DNA of 64,000 nucleotides from Elephas maximus indicus (Eukaryota > Chordata > Mammalia > Proboscidea > Elephantidae). The stretch covers positions 24,700,001 through 24,764,000 of the forward strand of contig NC_064826.1 of assembly GCF_024166365.1 (NCBI RefSeq), written 5' to 3'. The first letter of the stretch is position 1, and each line of letters begins with the position of its first letter. The translations under genes and the position numbers were made by a program. The notes below the pieces were generated by a model, which ran no database searches, was not told the DNA's origin, and saw nothing but the letters and a program-made list of their open reading frames with translations. Positions 36,655 through 49,504 of this stretch are shown in pieces.

Positions 36655-36852
36655 TGTTGTTAGTTGCCACCTAGTCAATTCTGACCCCATGTGTGCGTAG
36701 TAGAACCAACCTCTCCATAAGGTTTTCAAAGATGTAACCTTCGGGAAGCAGATCACTAGACCTGTCTTCTAATGGGCATTTGAGTGGGTTCAAACTGCCA
36801 ACCTTTGGCTAGTTGTCAAGTACTTAACCATCTCACCACCCAAGGACTCCAT
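36655..36852 (-). repeat. tRNA-derived SINE, second subfamily, minus strand
   Basis: The reversed 3' end 'gttgccacctagtcaattct' is followed by 'atgggcatttgagtgggttc' and the reversed head 'accacccaaggactcc'. Confidence 0.82.
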
Positions 36853-38507
36853 CACTTAACCTACAAGTTCGCAAACTGGTCATAAGAAAAGTTTCCAAGG
36901 AGTAAAAAGTTATATCAATTTTAATATAATTAATCTTTAGATCTCCAAACCTATGTTTTCTTTTATAAAATTAATCTTTCTGAGAAAACACTACAGTTGG
37001 GGTGTCATTCAGCTTCTCCTTTCTAAACATGCATTTCTCCTGAGGGAAAATACAGTGAATGAAAAACAAAAGGAATATTGGTAAGAAATACTAAAAGCAA
37101 CAGAGCTTTACTTCATCTAGGCAGAAATATACACAAAAGAAATCTGACCCTTACCCATCAATACATCTTAGAATTCAAAAGTAAGATGGTTGTCACAAGG
37201 AAACATATTAACATACTCATTTGTATTAAAAAATGAAGTTTTTTTTTTTTTTTTAAGGGAGTAATTCCAATTTGATTAGTTTGACAATGAGGACTGGTTT
37301 TTCCCATTATATTTTATGGTGAATATTTTCCAGAAATTGAATGAACTAAATCTAAATCTGCAACTCCAAGTTTTGACCATTTTATCAAAATATTGTATTA
37401 CCAAAGCTATTCTGAAATTAACAACATTTAGACTTTTTCCACTTTTTCTGAGTATATTAGGTTAAACAGGGTATCTCTAGGTTAAGAAGTAAAAGGTAAA
37501 ATTAATATTTTGATACATTTTGGTGAAATCTTTTGATACAGTTTCCAGAAATGGAAGAAGCGAATGACTCTACTTCCAGATGTCATTTGCAAGTCAGATC
37601 ATGTTATAATCTTTGCTTTTATCAAATATGCAAGACATAATTAAATTATCAGTTGAGCTAGCATAAAAAGTAATGATGATGGATTACAGTGATTTTTGGT
37701 TTAAAATGTAGTAGGATTTCAAGAAAATGTGTTCCTTAAGCTTTATTGTATACCACTCATTCTGTTAGAGGCTGATAATATGACAGTGAACAAGACAGTC
37801 ATGACCTTGCTTTCATGGAAATGACATTCTTACAGAAGAATAGATGTTAAACAAGTGATGACAAGCGCGATGAGTTTCACAGAGCAAAAATAGAAGTGGA
37901 TATGAAAACATGGAGCAAAAGGGTATAATTTGGTCTATAAGATCAGAGATAGACTAGTGGACAAACATGTCACGACATCTATTTTTACTGTCTAAAGGGT
38001 AGAAATGTACATATAATACATGTATGTACATAATTTTTATAAATGTATATAAACACATAACTAAATTCTTAAAATAATATGTGCAAACATCTCTGTGTGT
38101 GTGGTACGTGTGTGTTTTGAGACTTGGTGCTGAAAGATATCAAATGAAATACTGAGCACCAAGAGTATTCAAATGCATGTACTAGACCCTTTAGAAAATT
38201 TTTGAAAAACATCAAATATGTTGGAAACCAGCTCTTCCTGTGTAACAAGTTCCTTCAAAATCTCAGCAAAGAATTAGTTTATAAGCGTTCTCTCTCAGTA
38301 AAACACATGCCCACATTTCCCTAGAATGTGTACTCGAAGTTTCAGTGAATTTAAAATTGTGAAGCATGCCAAGCTTGCCTTTAATTCTGCAATCTTCCCT
38401 CTTCTCCCTCCAAAAGCTATTCCAGATTTTCTATCCATGCTCAATGGAGCAAGAGTATAAAGTTCATGGCCATTATCGTCAAGTAGACACGGTTCTGATT
38501 TTGTGTT
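36853..38507. other. Mostly unassigned; one old-repeat piece
   Basis: At 37735-37960, 'tatgacagtgaacaagacag' and 'tcatggaaatgacattctta' match the start of the old repeat found at 49505-50270. An A/T run lies near 37239. I see nothing else. Confidence 0.4.
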
Positions 38508-38640
38508 CCACTAATTATTGTGATCTCAGGAAACTTATTTAACTTCTCTGTCTTAATACCTTCAGAGCAAAAATCAGATAATGCTAAGTAACTCACGGGG
38601 TTATTTTAAGCCTTAAAGGAGATAAAGAACGTTAACAGAA
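38508..38640 (+). repeat. MIR-like fragment
   Basis: The phrases 'ttgtgatctcaggaaactta', 'tttaacttctctgtcttaat' and 'cggggttattttaagcctta' reproduce the order of blocks in a MIR core and 3' part. Confidence 0.6.
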
Positions 38641-38708
38641 GTCAACTGAGATCTTCCCAGGCTGGCAAGAGCGCCTCGTCCCACGGCTTCGGGAGTCCAG
38701 TGGCAGCA

Positions 38709-40277
<1,569 letters not shown>

Positions 40278-40866
40278 GGATTTTCTGAGGGTTCGGCATT
40301 TTTAACAACAAAAAACAAAGTTTGGGTTCCATGCATACACAAAAAAGTTACTATGTTTTGAAAGAGCTTTATAGTTAAAATGTGCCTTCTATTTAATTTG
40401 TTCAGTCCTTTGATAAAAACCTGCCTATTGTTATAACTTTAACAAGTTCTTTGGTCTTTGGACTATTTTGCATTGACTAAAACTTTCTGATTTGAAAATC
40501 CAAATTATGAATGAGATCCTGCTGTGTTGGGGAGGTGCCATGGAGAGAAAGTGTAAATGAGATAAGGAATTTAAATCTCATATTATGGGGCAGTGCTACT
40601 ATTAACTCCACATGATGCCTACCTTATCCCCCTCAACTGAACTTGTAAAAAATTATCATTTCTCTGTTTTGAATGTGTTATAAATGGACTTGATAGAAAC
40701 ATACAGGAGATCACTTTTGTTAACAAAACAAAGGCATTGCTGAAAAAGGCAAACCTGAAATTTGAAAATTGTCTTCTATAATATAATATATAGTCTTCTG
40801 TAAAAGTAGTGTATTTTACTGGACTAAACCAAAAGCAGTTTCCTGAATACAACCAAACTCTTCGAA
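40278..40866 (+). other. Probable 3' UTR of the NKAP retrocopy, rest unassigned
   Basis: A retrocopy would carry the parent 3' UTR after its stop. This AT-rich stretch is a natural candidate, but I cannot recognise it. I did not find a poly-A tail or a target-site duplication that closes the retrocopy. Confidence 0.4.
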
Positions 40867-40867
40867 G

Positions 40868-41656
40868 GCCAGGGTAACAGGGACGGGGGTCTGGGGACCA
40901 TGGTTTCAGGGGACATTTAGATCAATTAGCATAACAAAATGTATTAAGAAAACATTCCGCATCCCACTTTGGTGAGTGGCACCTGGGGTCTTAAATACTA
41001 GTAAGTGACTATCTAAGACGCATCAATTGGTCTTAACCCAGCTGGAGCAAAGGAGAATGAAGAACACCAAAGAACAAGGTAAGTATGAGTCCAAAAGACA
41101 GAAAGAGCCACATAAACCAAAGACTTCATCAGCCTGAGACCTAGAACTAAATAACAGAAGAACTAGATGGTACCCAGTACAACTGATAACTGCCCTGGCA
41201 GGGAACACAACAGAGAATCTCTGACAGAGCAGGAAAACAGTGGGATGCAGACCTCAAATTCTCGTAAAAAGACCAGACCTCATGGTCTGACTGAGACTAG
41301 AGGGACCCCGGAGGTCATGGTCCCTGGACCCTCCGTTAGCCCAAGACTGGAACCATTCCCAAAAGCTCTTCAGATAGGTATTGGACTATAAAGGTGAAAA
41401 TGATACTGGTGAGGAGTGAGCTTCTTGGCTCAAGTGGACACATGAGACTATGTGGGCAACTCCTGTCTGGAGGGAGATGAGAAGGCACAGGCGGACAGAG
41501 GCTGGCCGAAATGACACGGGGAATATAGTGAGGAGGGAAGGAGTGTGCTGCCTCGTTAGGGGGAGAGCAACTAGGAGTACATAGCAAAGTGCATATAAGT
41601 TTTTGTATGAGAGATTAACTTGATTTGTAAGCTTTCGCGTAAAGCACAATTAAAAA
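40868..41656 (+). mobile_element. L1 3' UTR, plus strand, 5'-truncated
   Basis: It reads through 'agccacataaaccaaagact' and 'agtacatagcaaagtgcata' to 'gcgtaaagcacaattaaaaa', ending in a poly-A tail at 41650-41658. The same terminus is reversed at 15716, 39813 and 42843. It has no coding part. The 74-aa frame at 41167-41391 is UTR sequence. Confidence 0.8.
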
Positions 41657-42215
41657 AAAAGTTGTGTGTTTTGCTTTTAGTTCCTACCTCTACTACAAAG
41701 CCAACAAACAAACCAAAAAGCAAACTAATCCACAGACTTGTTGAATTGAAAATGTGAACATTAGTTTTAAAAACTGTAAGTTACTTAAAAACAGTTCTTT
41801 CAAATATAAAGTCTTGGGAAGTCTACAGTTGTACCGGTGTAAATACATTCTTTTGATCTAAGCTGTGCTTTGATGATGGGATAAAATCTCAGAAGAACGG
41901 GAGTCAAAAATAGTCAGGAGTTTGATAGGGGAAAATATAATGAATAAGTTTTTTACTTAGTTGTTTCATAAAGTTGAAGCTAAAATGATATTAAAACATT
42001 TTTAAGTCTCTCCTTTATGTAATAAACAGATTTCATTTTAAAATGGTTAAACCATTCAGTTAATTTTTTTATACCTGCCATTCAGTTTAATCTTTAATGT
42101 TGTATAGAATTCCCTCACTTTATAACTTTTTTTTGTGGCTGTTATTGACTTTTAAGCTTGGGAGAAATAGAGAACACAGATTATGAGACCACACACACAC
42201 ATAAAAAAAAAGAAT
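41657..42215. other. Unassigned AT-rich sequence
   Basis: Nothing recognised; it could continue the NKAP-derived 3' UTR. Confidence 0.35.
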
Positions 42216-42217
42216 GT

Positions 42218-42380
42218 TAACATACCTATTGAATTGATTCCAACTCATGGTGGCCCGATGTGTCAAAGTAGAACCGGGCCCCATAGGTTTTCAAGGGCTG
42301 ATTTTTCTGAGTAAATCCAAACCTCCAACCTTTTGGTTAGCAGCTGAGCACATTAACTGTTTGCACCATCCAAGGACTCC
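42218..42380 (-). repeat. tRNA-derived SINE, second subfamily, minus strand
   Basis: It runs from 'acctattgaattgattccaa' (reversed 3' end) through 'gatgtgtcaaagtagaaccg' to the reversed head 'gcaccatccaaggactcc'. Confidence 0.82.
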
Positions 42381-42714
42381 ATTCATCATATAAGTTTTTG
42401 CTAAATACTTGTGAGACCCCCTATCCCTTATATTATACCTTTAATATTAGTATAGACTATTTTATATTACTACCTGAACCCAAGTCAGTATGTTTTTGCA
42501 TTTTAATCCTGATGTCCGAGAGCAGAAATAAAAGCCATGCCATCTGTGAAAAAGGTGTCAGAACACAGTGTGTGGACAGAGAAGATTTTGAAAAGTAGAG
42601 GAAGGTCTTAGCTGGCTCTTCTAAACTCAAATAGTAAATGTCATTGTTTATTCTGCCACTTTGGGAGACCATGTGTGTATGGTAGAGATATTCAGATTGC
42701 TTCCCGAACAGTAT

Positions 42715-42730
42715 ACACACACACACACAC
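42715..42730. repeat. (CA)n microsatellite
   Basis: Eight 'ac' dinucleotides in a row. Confidence 0.95.
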
Positions 42731-42969
42731 TATACACATACATACCTGTACCTACACAGAATTGAGAGTGGATAGGGTCCACACATTTATTTTCAGTCAC
42801 ATGGATCTATTTTCCAAGATTTCCCCTAATTTCTTTTTTTTTAATTGTGCTTTAGGTGAAGGATTACAGGGCAAATTAGTTTCCCATTAAGCAAATAATA
42901 CATACAATGTTTTGTGTTGCTAACCCTGGGACACATGTCTTTTTGTTGTAAAGGTGTTGGATTTTCCTG

Positions 42970-44810
42970 TAGATTTTAGAGATTAGACCTTTGTTGAATA
43001 TGCGATAGCCAAAAATGGTTTTCCAGTCTGTAGGTTCTCTTTTTATTCTTTTGGTGAAGTCTTTTGACGAGCTTGTTTAATGTTTATAAGATCCCAGTTA
43101 TCTAGCTTATCTTCTGGTATTTGTGTATTGTTAGTTATAGTTTGTATCCTACTTCTGTCTTGTATTAGGGCCTCTGGTGTTAACCCTATTTTTTTCTTCC
43201 ATGGTCTTTATAGTTTTTAGTTTTTGGTATGTAGGTCTTTGATCCATTTTGAATTAGTTTTTGTGTATGGTGTGAGTATGGGTCCTGTGTCATTTTTTTT
43301 ACAGATGGACATTCAGTTTTGCCAAAACCATTTGTTAAAAAAGATTGTCCTTTCCCCATTTAATGGACTTTGGGCCTTTGTTCAGGTGATTGCAGGTGGA
43401 TGTATTTACATCTGGTTTCTCGATCCCGTTCCATAGGTCAATGTGTCTGTTGTTGTACCAGTACCAGGCTGTCTTAGGCTGGGTTCTCCAGAGAAGCAAA
43501 ACCATTAAAGTGTATAGAAAGAGAGAGAGAGAGATTTATATCAAGGAAATGGCTCACTCAGTTTTTAAAGTCTGTATGTCCCAAGTCTGTGGGTTAAGAA
43601 AGAGGATTGTCCTGATTCATGTAGCCTCATAGGCTGGCGAGCCTGAGATTGGTAGGCTGGAGGGCAGTACTGCTGCAGGCTGTGAAGACTGATGAATCTC
43701 AAGATCCACAGGCAAGAGCACTGGTAAGCTGCTAGCCCAAGTCCCAAGAACGGTAGATCAGATGAACACGAGTTAGCTGCAGGATCCAGGCAAAGGAAGC
43801 AGGAAGGAACTAGGCAGAGGAGGCAGAGAGATGAAGGCTGAGGAAGTGATGAGTTTTCACAGGCCTCACCCCCGCTGGTACTATTCAGCAGATTCCATCA
43901 TGGGGGTGATCACACATCAAATTTCAACATGGAAGGGATTATGACATTATATAACTGCCAAAATACTGAGAACCATGGCCCAGGCAAGTTGATACAATCT
44001 CAACCATCACACAGGCTGTTTTGATACTGTGGCTGTATAGTAGGTTCTGAAGTCAGGTAGCATGATGCCTCCTACCTTGTTGTTCTGCTTCAGTAATGCT
44101 TTACTTCTCTGGGGCCTCTTTACTTTCTATATAAAGTTAATGATTCATTTTTCCATCTCATTAAAGAAAGCTGTTGGTATTTGGGTCGGGATTGCATTGT
44201 ATTTCTAGGTTGCTTTGGGTTTTTGGGTAGAATTGACATTTTCACAATGTTGAGTCTACCTATCCATGAACATGATATGTTTTTACATTTATGTAGGTCT
44301 TGTTTGGCTTTGTGCAGTAGTTTTTGTAGTTTTCTTTGTATAGGTCTTTTACATTCCTGGTTAGATTTATTCTTAAGTATTTTATTTTTTTTAGGGGCTA
44401 TTGTAAATGGTATTGCTTTCTTGATTTCTTTTTCATATTTCTCTTTATTGGTGTACAGGAATCCAAACGATTTTTGTCTTTTTATCTTGTAGCCTGCTAG
44501 TCTGGTGAATCTTTCTATTAGTTCCAGTAGTTTTCTTGTAGAGTCTTTTGTATTCTGTATGTATTTATGTATAGCATCATATCATCCACAAATAGGGATG
44601 GTTTTACTTCTTCCTTACCAATTTGGATGTGTTTCATTTCTTTTTCTTACCTTATTGCTCTAGCTAGGATTTCCAGCACAATGTTAAACAGGAGTGGTGA
44701 TAAAGGGCATCCTTGCCTTCTTCCTGTTCTCAGGTAAATGTTTTCAGCCTCTCTCCATTGAGAATGATCTTGGCTTTAATGATTCTTTTATGTTTGGTTA
44801 GGTTTTTACA
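42970..44810 (-). pseudogene. L1 ORF2 fragment (reverse transcriptase middle part)
   Basis: On the minus strand it aligns with L1 ORF2 from just before the conserved '[10 protein letters not shown]' block to a point past the reverse transcriptase. The catalytic motif, usually FADD, reads FVDD at 44581-44592. The region is interrupted by a solo LTR and by several stops, so no protein can be made. Confidence 0.8.
43470..44011 (-). mobile_element. Solo LTR inserted in the L1
   Basis: In reverse it starts TGTGATGGTTGAGATTGTAT and ends CAGCCTAAGACA, with TG...CA termini. The 5-bp sequence 'caggc' occurs at 43465-43469 and 44012-44016, a perfect duplication. About 542 bp. The L1 sequence 'gtaccaggctgttttgata' is restored if it is removed. 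Family is probably ERVL or MaLR, judged by the 5-bp duplication. Confidence 0.88.
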
Positions 44811-45765
44811 TATTCCCTTAATTTCTGTTTATCTGGAAATGTCCTAATTTTGCCTTTATATTTGAGTAAGGGTTTTGCAGGATATGTTATTCTTGGTAGG
44901 CAATTTTTTTTTTCTTTAAGGTTTTATATATGTCATCCCATTGCCTTTTGCTTGCATGGTTTCTGCCGAGTAATCAGAGCTTAATCTTATTGTTTCCCCT
45001 TTGTATGTGACTTTTCATTTTTCTGGAGCTGCTCTCGGGATTCTTTCTTTTTCTTTGGTTTTGGCTAGTGTGATTGTATGTTTTGATGACTTTCTTTTGG
45101 AGTCTGTCCTCTATGGGGTTCGCTGAGCCTCTTGGATGTTCACCTTCTCATCTTTCATCATATTAAGAAAGTTTTCTCTTAGTAAATCTTCAATGATCCT
45201 CTGTGCATTGCCCATTTTCTCTCCCGTTCTGAAACTCCAATAGCATGCAGATTTTTGCTCTTGATTGTATCCAACATAGTTCTCCAGTTTTCTTCATTTT
45301 TCATTCTTTTCTCTGATTTTCCTCAAACTAAGTGGTATCCAAGGATTTGTCTCCAATTTCACTGACCTTGTCTTCCACTGTTTCACATTTGCTCTGAAAG
45401 CCTTCTATTGCATTATCCTTTTCTGAAATCCTGTCCTTCTTTTGGATTTCTAATTACTGTTTTTGTATGATTTCTAATGTTTGTTTATTTTTACATTTTG
45501 TTCCTACATTATTTTCCTGAATTTTTCCAATGCTTTGTCTGTTGTTTCCCTGATTTTATCTGTATTTTCCATGATTTTGTCTATTTTTCCCTTAGTTTTT
45601 CTGTGTTTTCCTTCATCTCTTTGCTAATTTCTTGGAGTGCCGTGAATGTTAGACTTTCACATTCCCTGTCAGATAGTTCCAGTGCCTTTTTTTTTATACC
45701 AGAAGGTCATCTGATGTTTTGTTTTGGTCATTTCTGGAACCATCGTGACTTTTTTTTTTTTTAAC
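44811..45765 (-). pseudogene. L1/HAL1-like ORF1 region, degenerate
   Basis: On the minus strand the piece 'RENFLNM...VNIQEAQRTP' is the L1 ORF1 (RNA-binding chaperone) signature, here at about 45110-45190. Lys/Glu-rich sequence upstream fits the coiled-coil part. Downstream is the extended 'AKTKEKE...' segment of half-L1 (HAL1) type elements. Stops are common. The frame runs straight into the middle of ORF2 near 44800. Confidence 0.65.
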
Positions 45766-45883
45766 ATTTTTATATTATTTATGTTTCTGAGATATTCAGG
45801 AATTATTTTCTTTGCTCCATTGTAGGTTTGTTTGTTTCATCTGGCTTTTCTGTTTTATTTGGTTATGTTTGGGTGGGTGGGTG

Positions 45884-46046
45884 GAGCCCTGGTGGCACAG
45901 TGGTTAAGAGCTCAGCTGCTGATCAAAAGGTTGGCAATTTGAATGAACAAGCCACTCCTCAGAAACCCTATGGGGCAGTTCTACTTTGTCCTATAGGATT
46001 GTTATGAGTCAGAATCAACTCAACAGCAATGGGTTTTAGGTTTTTT
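45884..46046 (+). repeat. tRNA-derived SINE inside the L1
   Basis: The head 'gagccctggtggcacagtgg' and the 3' motif 'gtcagaatcaactcaacagc' are complete. G-rich flanks on both sides are a likely duplicated target. It is younger than the L1. Confidence 0.9.
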
Positions 46047-46429
46047 GGGGTTTTTTTTGGGGGGGGTGGGCAGGCTGGGTGTGTTTTGTTGCTTGTTTGT
46101 CTGTGGGCATGATACTTCTCACCAAGTCATCCAGGTGGTCATGGCCAGTTGCTCAACTATGGTGCAACAGGGCAGGTCCAGCCAGAGGGGAGGGTCAGGG
46201 ATGGGTCTGTGTGGCATGAACTGGGGCTGGCAGGGTGGAGTCAAGGGTCAATGTGGGGCAGGGTCTGGTTATCAGAGGTCCACAAAAGTGCCACTCAGGA
46301 GCATGGCACTTGGCGTGCAGTGCAGAGAGGCAGGAGGGAAGGGAGAGGATGTGATGTGTGGAGTTAGGTGGGATAAAGAAAGAAGACAGAGAAACAGAAG
46401 CCAAAAAAATGAAGAAAAAAATACGTAAA

Positions 46430-47705
46430 TAAAATGGCTCACTGTGAGTTGGTAGGTGAGGTGGGGCAGACCTAGGGAGGCTGTGTGCCAGTGGCTCTCT
46501 AGCCAAGCAGTGTGGCTCAGCCATTTGAGAAAGGGCAGGGCAGCACATGGGGGTAGGTGGGTGGTAGAAAGGAAAGGAAAAAAAGGAAAGAGAAAGAAGA
46601 AACAAAAAAAAGATAAAAAATAACAATAACAAAATAAATACGGTGCTAAAGGAACTGGCCATTGGGAATGGAGTGGAACCAGCATGGCAGTTAGATGGTA
46701 TCTCATCAGGTGGCACAGCATGGTTCCTCAGGAAGGGGTAGAGGCAGCACAGGGCCTAAGTGGGAGGGAGAAGGAAAAGGAAGAAAGGGTAAGATAAAAA
46801 TATGAAGCTGAGGGAACAAGTGGATAGGGATGGGAAAGACATGGGGAGGTTATGTGCCAGTGGCTCTCTAGCCAAGCAGTGTAGCCCAGCCCATTGAGAA
46901 GAGGCAGAGGTGGTGCATGGGGCTAGGTGGATGGGAGAAAGGAAAGGAAGGAAGGGAGAGAGAGAGAAGAAACAAAACAACAACAAAGCAAAATAAATAA
47001 ACAAAATACAGTGCTGAGGCAACCAGCTGTTGAGGGTGGGATGGAACCAGGGTGGCAGCAAGTTTTTGTCTGTCCTATCAGGAGGCATGACATGGCCCTC
47101 AGGAAGGGGAGGAGGCAGCACAAAGCCTAGATGGGAGGGAGAAGGAGAAGGGAAAAAGGGATAGATAAAGAAAAATAAAAAATAAAGCACAAAGGGGCTT
47201 TCCTGTGGGAGCAGTGCAGATCTGGGAAGGCCTTGTATGAATGGCTCTCTAGCCAAGCAGTGTAGCACAGCCCATTGGGAAGAAGCAGGGACAGTGCATG
47301 GGGCTAAGTGGGCAGAAGAAAGGAAAGGAAGGGAGAGAGAAAGAAGAAACAAAACAAACAAAAAAATATGGAGCCAAGGCAGCTAGCTGGGAGCAGGGGG
47401 CAGCACGGACCCAAGGAGGCTGTGTGCTGGTGGTTCTGTAGCAGAGCATTGTGGCACGGCCCATTGAGAAGGGGCAGGGATGGCTCATGGAGCTAGGTGG
47501 ACAGAAGAAAGGAAAGGATGGAAGGGAGAGAGAGAAGAAACAAAAAATATATATATACACGGTGTTGGAGGAACTGGCCACTGGAGGTGGGGCAGACCTG
47601 GGGCAGCAGTGAGCCATTGTCTTTCTGGCCAAGCAACCATGGCCCACTGGAAAATAGTAGAGGCATTGTACAGGGCAGAAGGGTGAGGGGTGGGAAAGCA
47701 CATAG
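46430..47705 (-). repeat. Tandem monomer-like repeats in the L1 5' UTR
   Basis: About seven imperfect units start near 46430, 46640, 46801, 47007, 47181, 47367 and 47560. Five contain a form of 'gtggctctctagccaagcag' (46490, 46860, 47241, 47431, and a diverged form near 47617). Two, at 46640 and 47007, carry an alternative middle with 'tcctcaggaaggggtagagg' and its counterpart. Each unit ends in a purine-rich 'gaaaggaaagg' tract followed by A-rich sequence. A diverged extra unit may precede them (46250-46429). In L1 such repeats act as promoter monomers; that role is inferred. Confidence 0.85.
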
Positions 47706-48000
47706 CCCTGGTTACAAGGTGTTCCGTCTCCTGTTGGGAGCTCTGTGAAGTTACCTTCTCATACTCCATGTCTTGAGTCCTTGGTGGCTGTGGTCCAGGA
47801 TGGTGAATCCATGCCACATTAGTTGGCAGGGGACCTCCATTCTGTAGCTCTCCTCATTCTCTATTCTCTGTCAGTTTCTTCTTCCACGTGGTGCTTGATC
47901 AAGTTCTTTATCCTTTCATTTGACTTGACTTAGTTTTTTGGGTCTTTGCTGCAGAGGGACAGCACGGTGCATCTGTCTAAAGCACCATGTTGGCTCTGCC
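47706..48000 (-). promoter_or_regulatory. L1 5' end, presumed internal promoter start
   Basis: This non-repeated segment lies between the monomers and the target-site duplication. On the minus strand it opens GGCAGAGCCAACATGG, the usual form of an L1 5' terminus. L1 transcription starts at such ends from internal promoters. Activity here is unknown. Confidence 0.5.
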
Positions 48001-49500
48001 TTTTCCCTAACTTCTCTAAGACCTTGAGCAGTTGAGGTAGTTTTATTTTCTTGCCTTGTTCATTAGTTATTTCTGATCACCTGAAATAGCTCTGGGGGAA
48101 AAAAATGGCAAGGAGAACCTTATTTCTGGTAGTATAGTTTCCTTCTAACTAAAATGAAACCTATTGCTCAAGTTGCAAAGATAGCACAAACACAGAAACT
48201 TAATTTCCTGAGGTGACTCAATGCAGCAGCTAATTTATTTTCAGACCTGTAGAGGTGCAATGTGAACCAGTTCAACAAAAACTTAAAGTGACCCTCAAAA
48301 AAGTCAGCATGTTTGATCTGGAAAAAGTATTGCCCTTTACGAAATTGCAGTTACTTCCACCATATGTTTTTATTTATACAATTACTCAGAGAACAGAACC
48401 CACCCACCCAAAACGGGTATGTTTTTATTTATACAATTACTCAGAGAACAGAAAGAGTAGTATAATTTTTAATCATGGCCAAAAAGTAGCAGTCACATTA
48501 GAAAGTAAGTTATTTGTGAAACAGTAAGGTGGCCTGGATTTATGGAGAAATAGCTGGAGGATGAAGATATTATTTTTCCGAACTCTCAGCTGAAGCCCAT
48601 CTGTGCTCCACTGTCTGGTGATGTCTTAATTCTCAACCTTATTATCAAAGGCTCTCAGCAAAGGTCATCAAACAAACAAACAAAGCCGTTTGTTAGAGAG
48701 AGACCAAGATTAGGAAAAATAAGCATGAGTCACAGCATTGTTCTCTCCCGGTCCAGAGGAGTGGAATGTATAAATTCTTCTAAAAATTATTGTATATTAA
48801 AGCAATAAAGTCATTCATCCCAGAAAATGTCTTACTTCCTTTGCCAAATGTGTATTAAGCCTTTTCATCTCTCACTGTGTATTTCATTTTCAAAGTAAAA
48901 AGACCCCAAACAGAAATGACAAAATGATAAAGGTCTATTTTTATATAAAAAAGAGAAATCCATTCAGATTTGTTTTTTTCATTTTCCAAGCATTGTTCCT
49001 TTTTTAGTAAATATTGGATAAAAATCATATAGAAAGATCAGTCTTAGAAAGAGGAGCTTTAATTGTGTAGCACACAGATTCCCAGGTAAGCAGAGTACCT
49101 TTGTTGAGAGTGATTTAAAACTCTTTCATGCACAATTCAAGAATTAGTCTCCTGAGGAGAACACAAGGCTCCCATGGCTCTTACAGAGCATCTCCCTTTG
49201 GGGTATATTGATAAACGGTCCCTGCCAGGTAAGGAGCTATGAGATAAGATTCCCTGAGATTTCCCATGAAAGAAAACCAGTGATATCATCACCCTAAAAC
49301 AAGAGAGGAAACAAAGAAGAAAAGTATTTATATTTGCCCGTAGAAGAGTGGGCTGCTGAGAACGTGATGAAATGTCCCTGCCACAACACTTCATATCATC
49401 TGATATGAACAAGTACAGTTATTTTAAAGACGTTTAAAGAAATTAAAACCTGCAAATGGAGCCCATAGAATAACCACATAGGTAAATATGCCATATCCCT
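48001..49500. other. Unassigned sequence
   Basis: After the L1 target-site duplication (48001-48015) nothing is recognised except the duplication at 48363-48454. Confidence 0.4.
48363..48454. repeat. Direct repeat, 37 bp, 55-bp period
   Basis: 'tatgtttttatttatacaat' and the next 17 bases at 48363 are repeated exactly at 48418, with an 18-base spacer. Confidence 0.95.
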
Positions 49501-49504
49501 TCTT

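Larger units (their letters stand above)
42835..48000 (-). mobile_element. Complete but shortened L1-derived element
   Basis: Both ends are present. The reversed poly-A and 3' terminus lie at 42835-42970, and the 5' end on the minus strand begins GGCAGAGCCAACATGG, like other L1 starts. The 15-base flanks at 42820-42834 and 48001-48015 agree at 13 positions, a target-site duplication. Removing two later insertions leaves about 4.45 kb, well short of 6-7 kb for L1. The order in the RNA is 5' UTR with tandem units, ORF1-like region, the middle of ORF2 with the reverse transcriptase site, then the 3' tail. The endonuclease, the first half of the reverse transcriptase and the last part of ORF2 are missing. 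Confidence 0.85.

Noticed and set aside
46195-47701. Long minus-strand open frames of 173, 201 and 150 residues
   Set aside because: They run across the L1 5' UTR monomers and are Leu/Phe/Ser/Pro rich because the repeats are purine-rich on the plus strand. The overlapping frames are all open, which reflects composition rather than coding.
46430-47705. CRISPR array
   Set aside because: Units are 160-210 bp, imperfect and without short identical repeats or spacers; the genome is mammalian.
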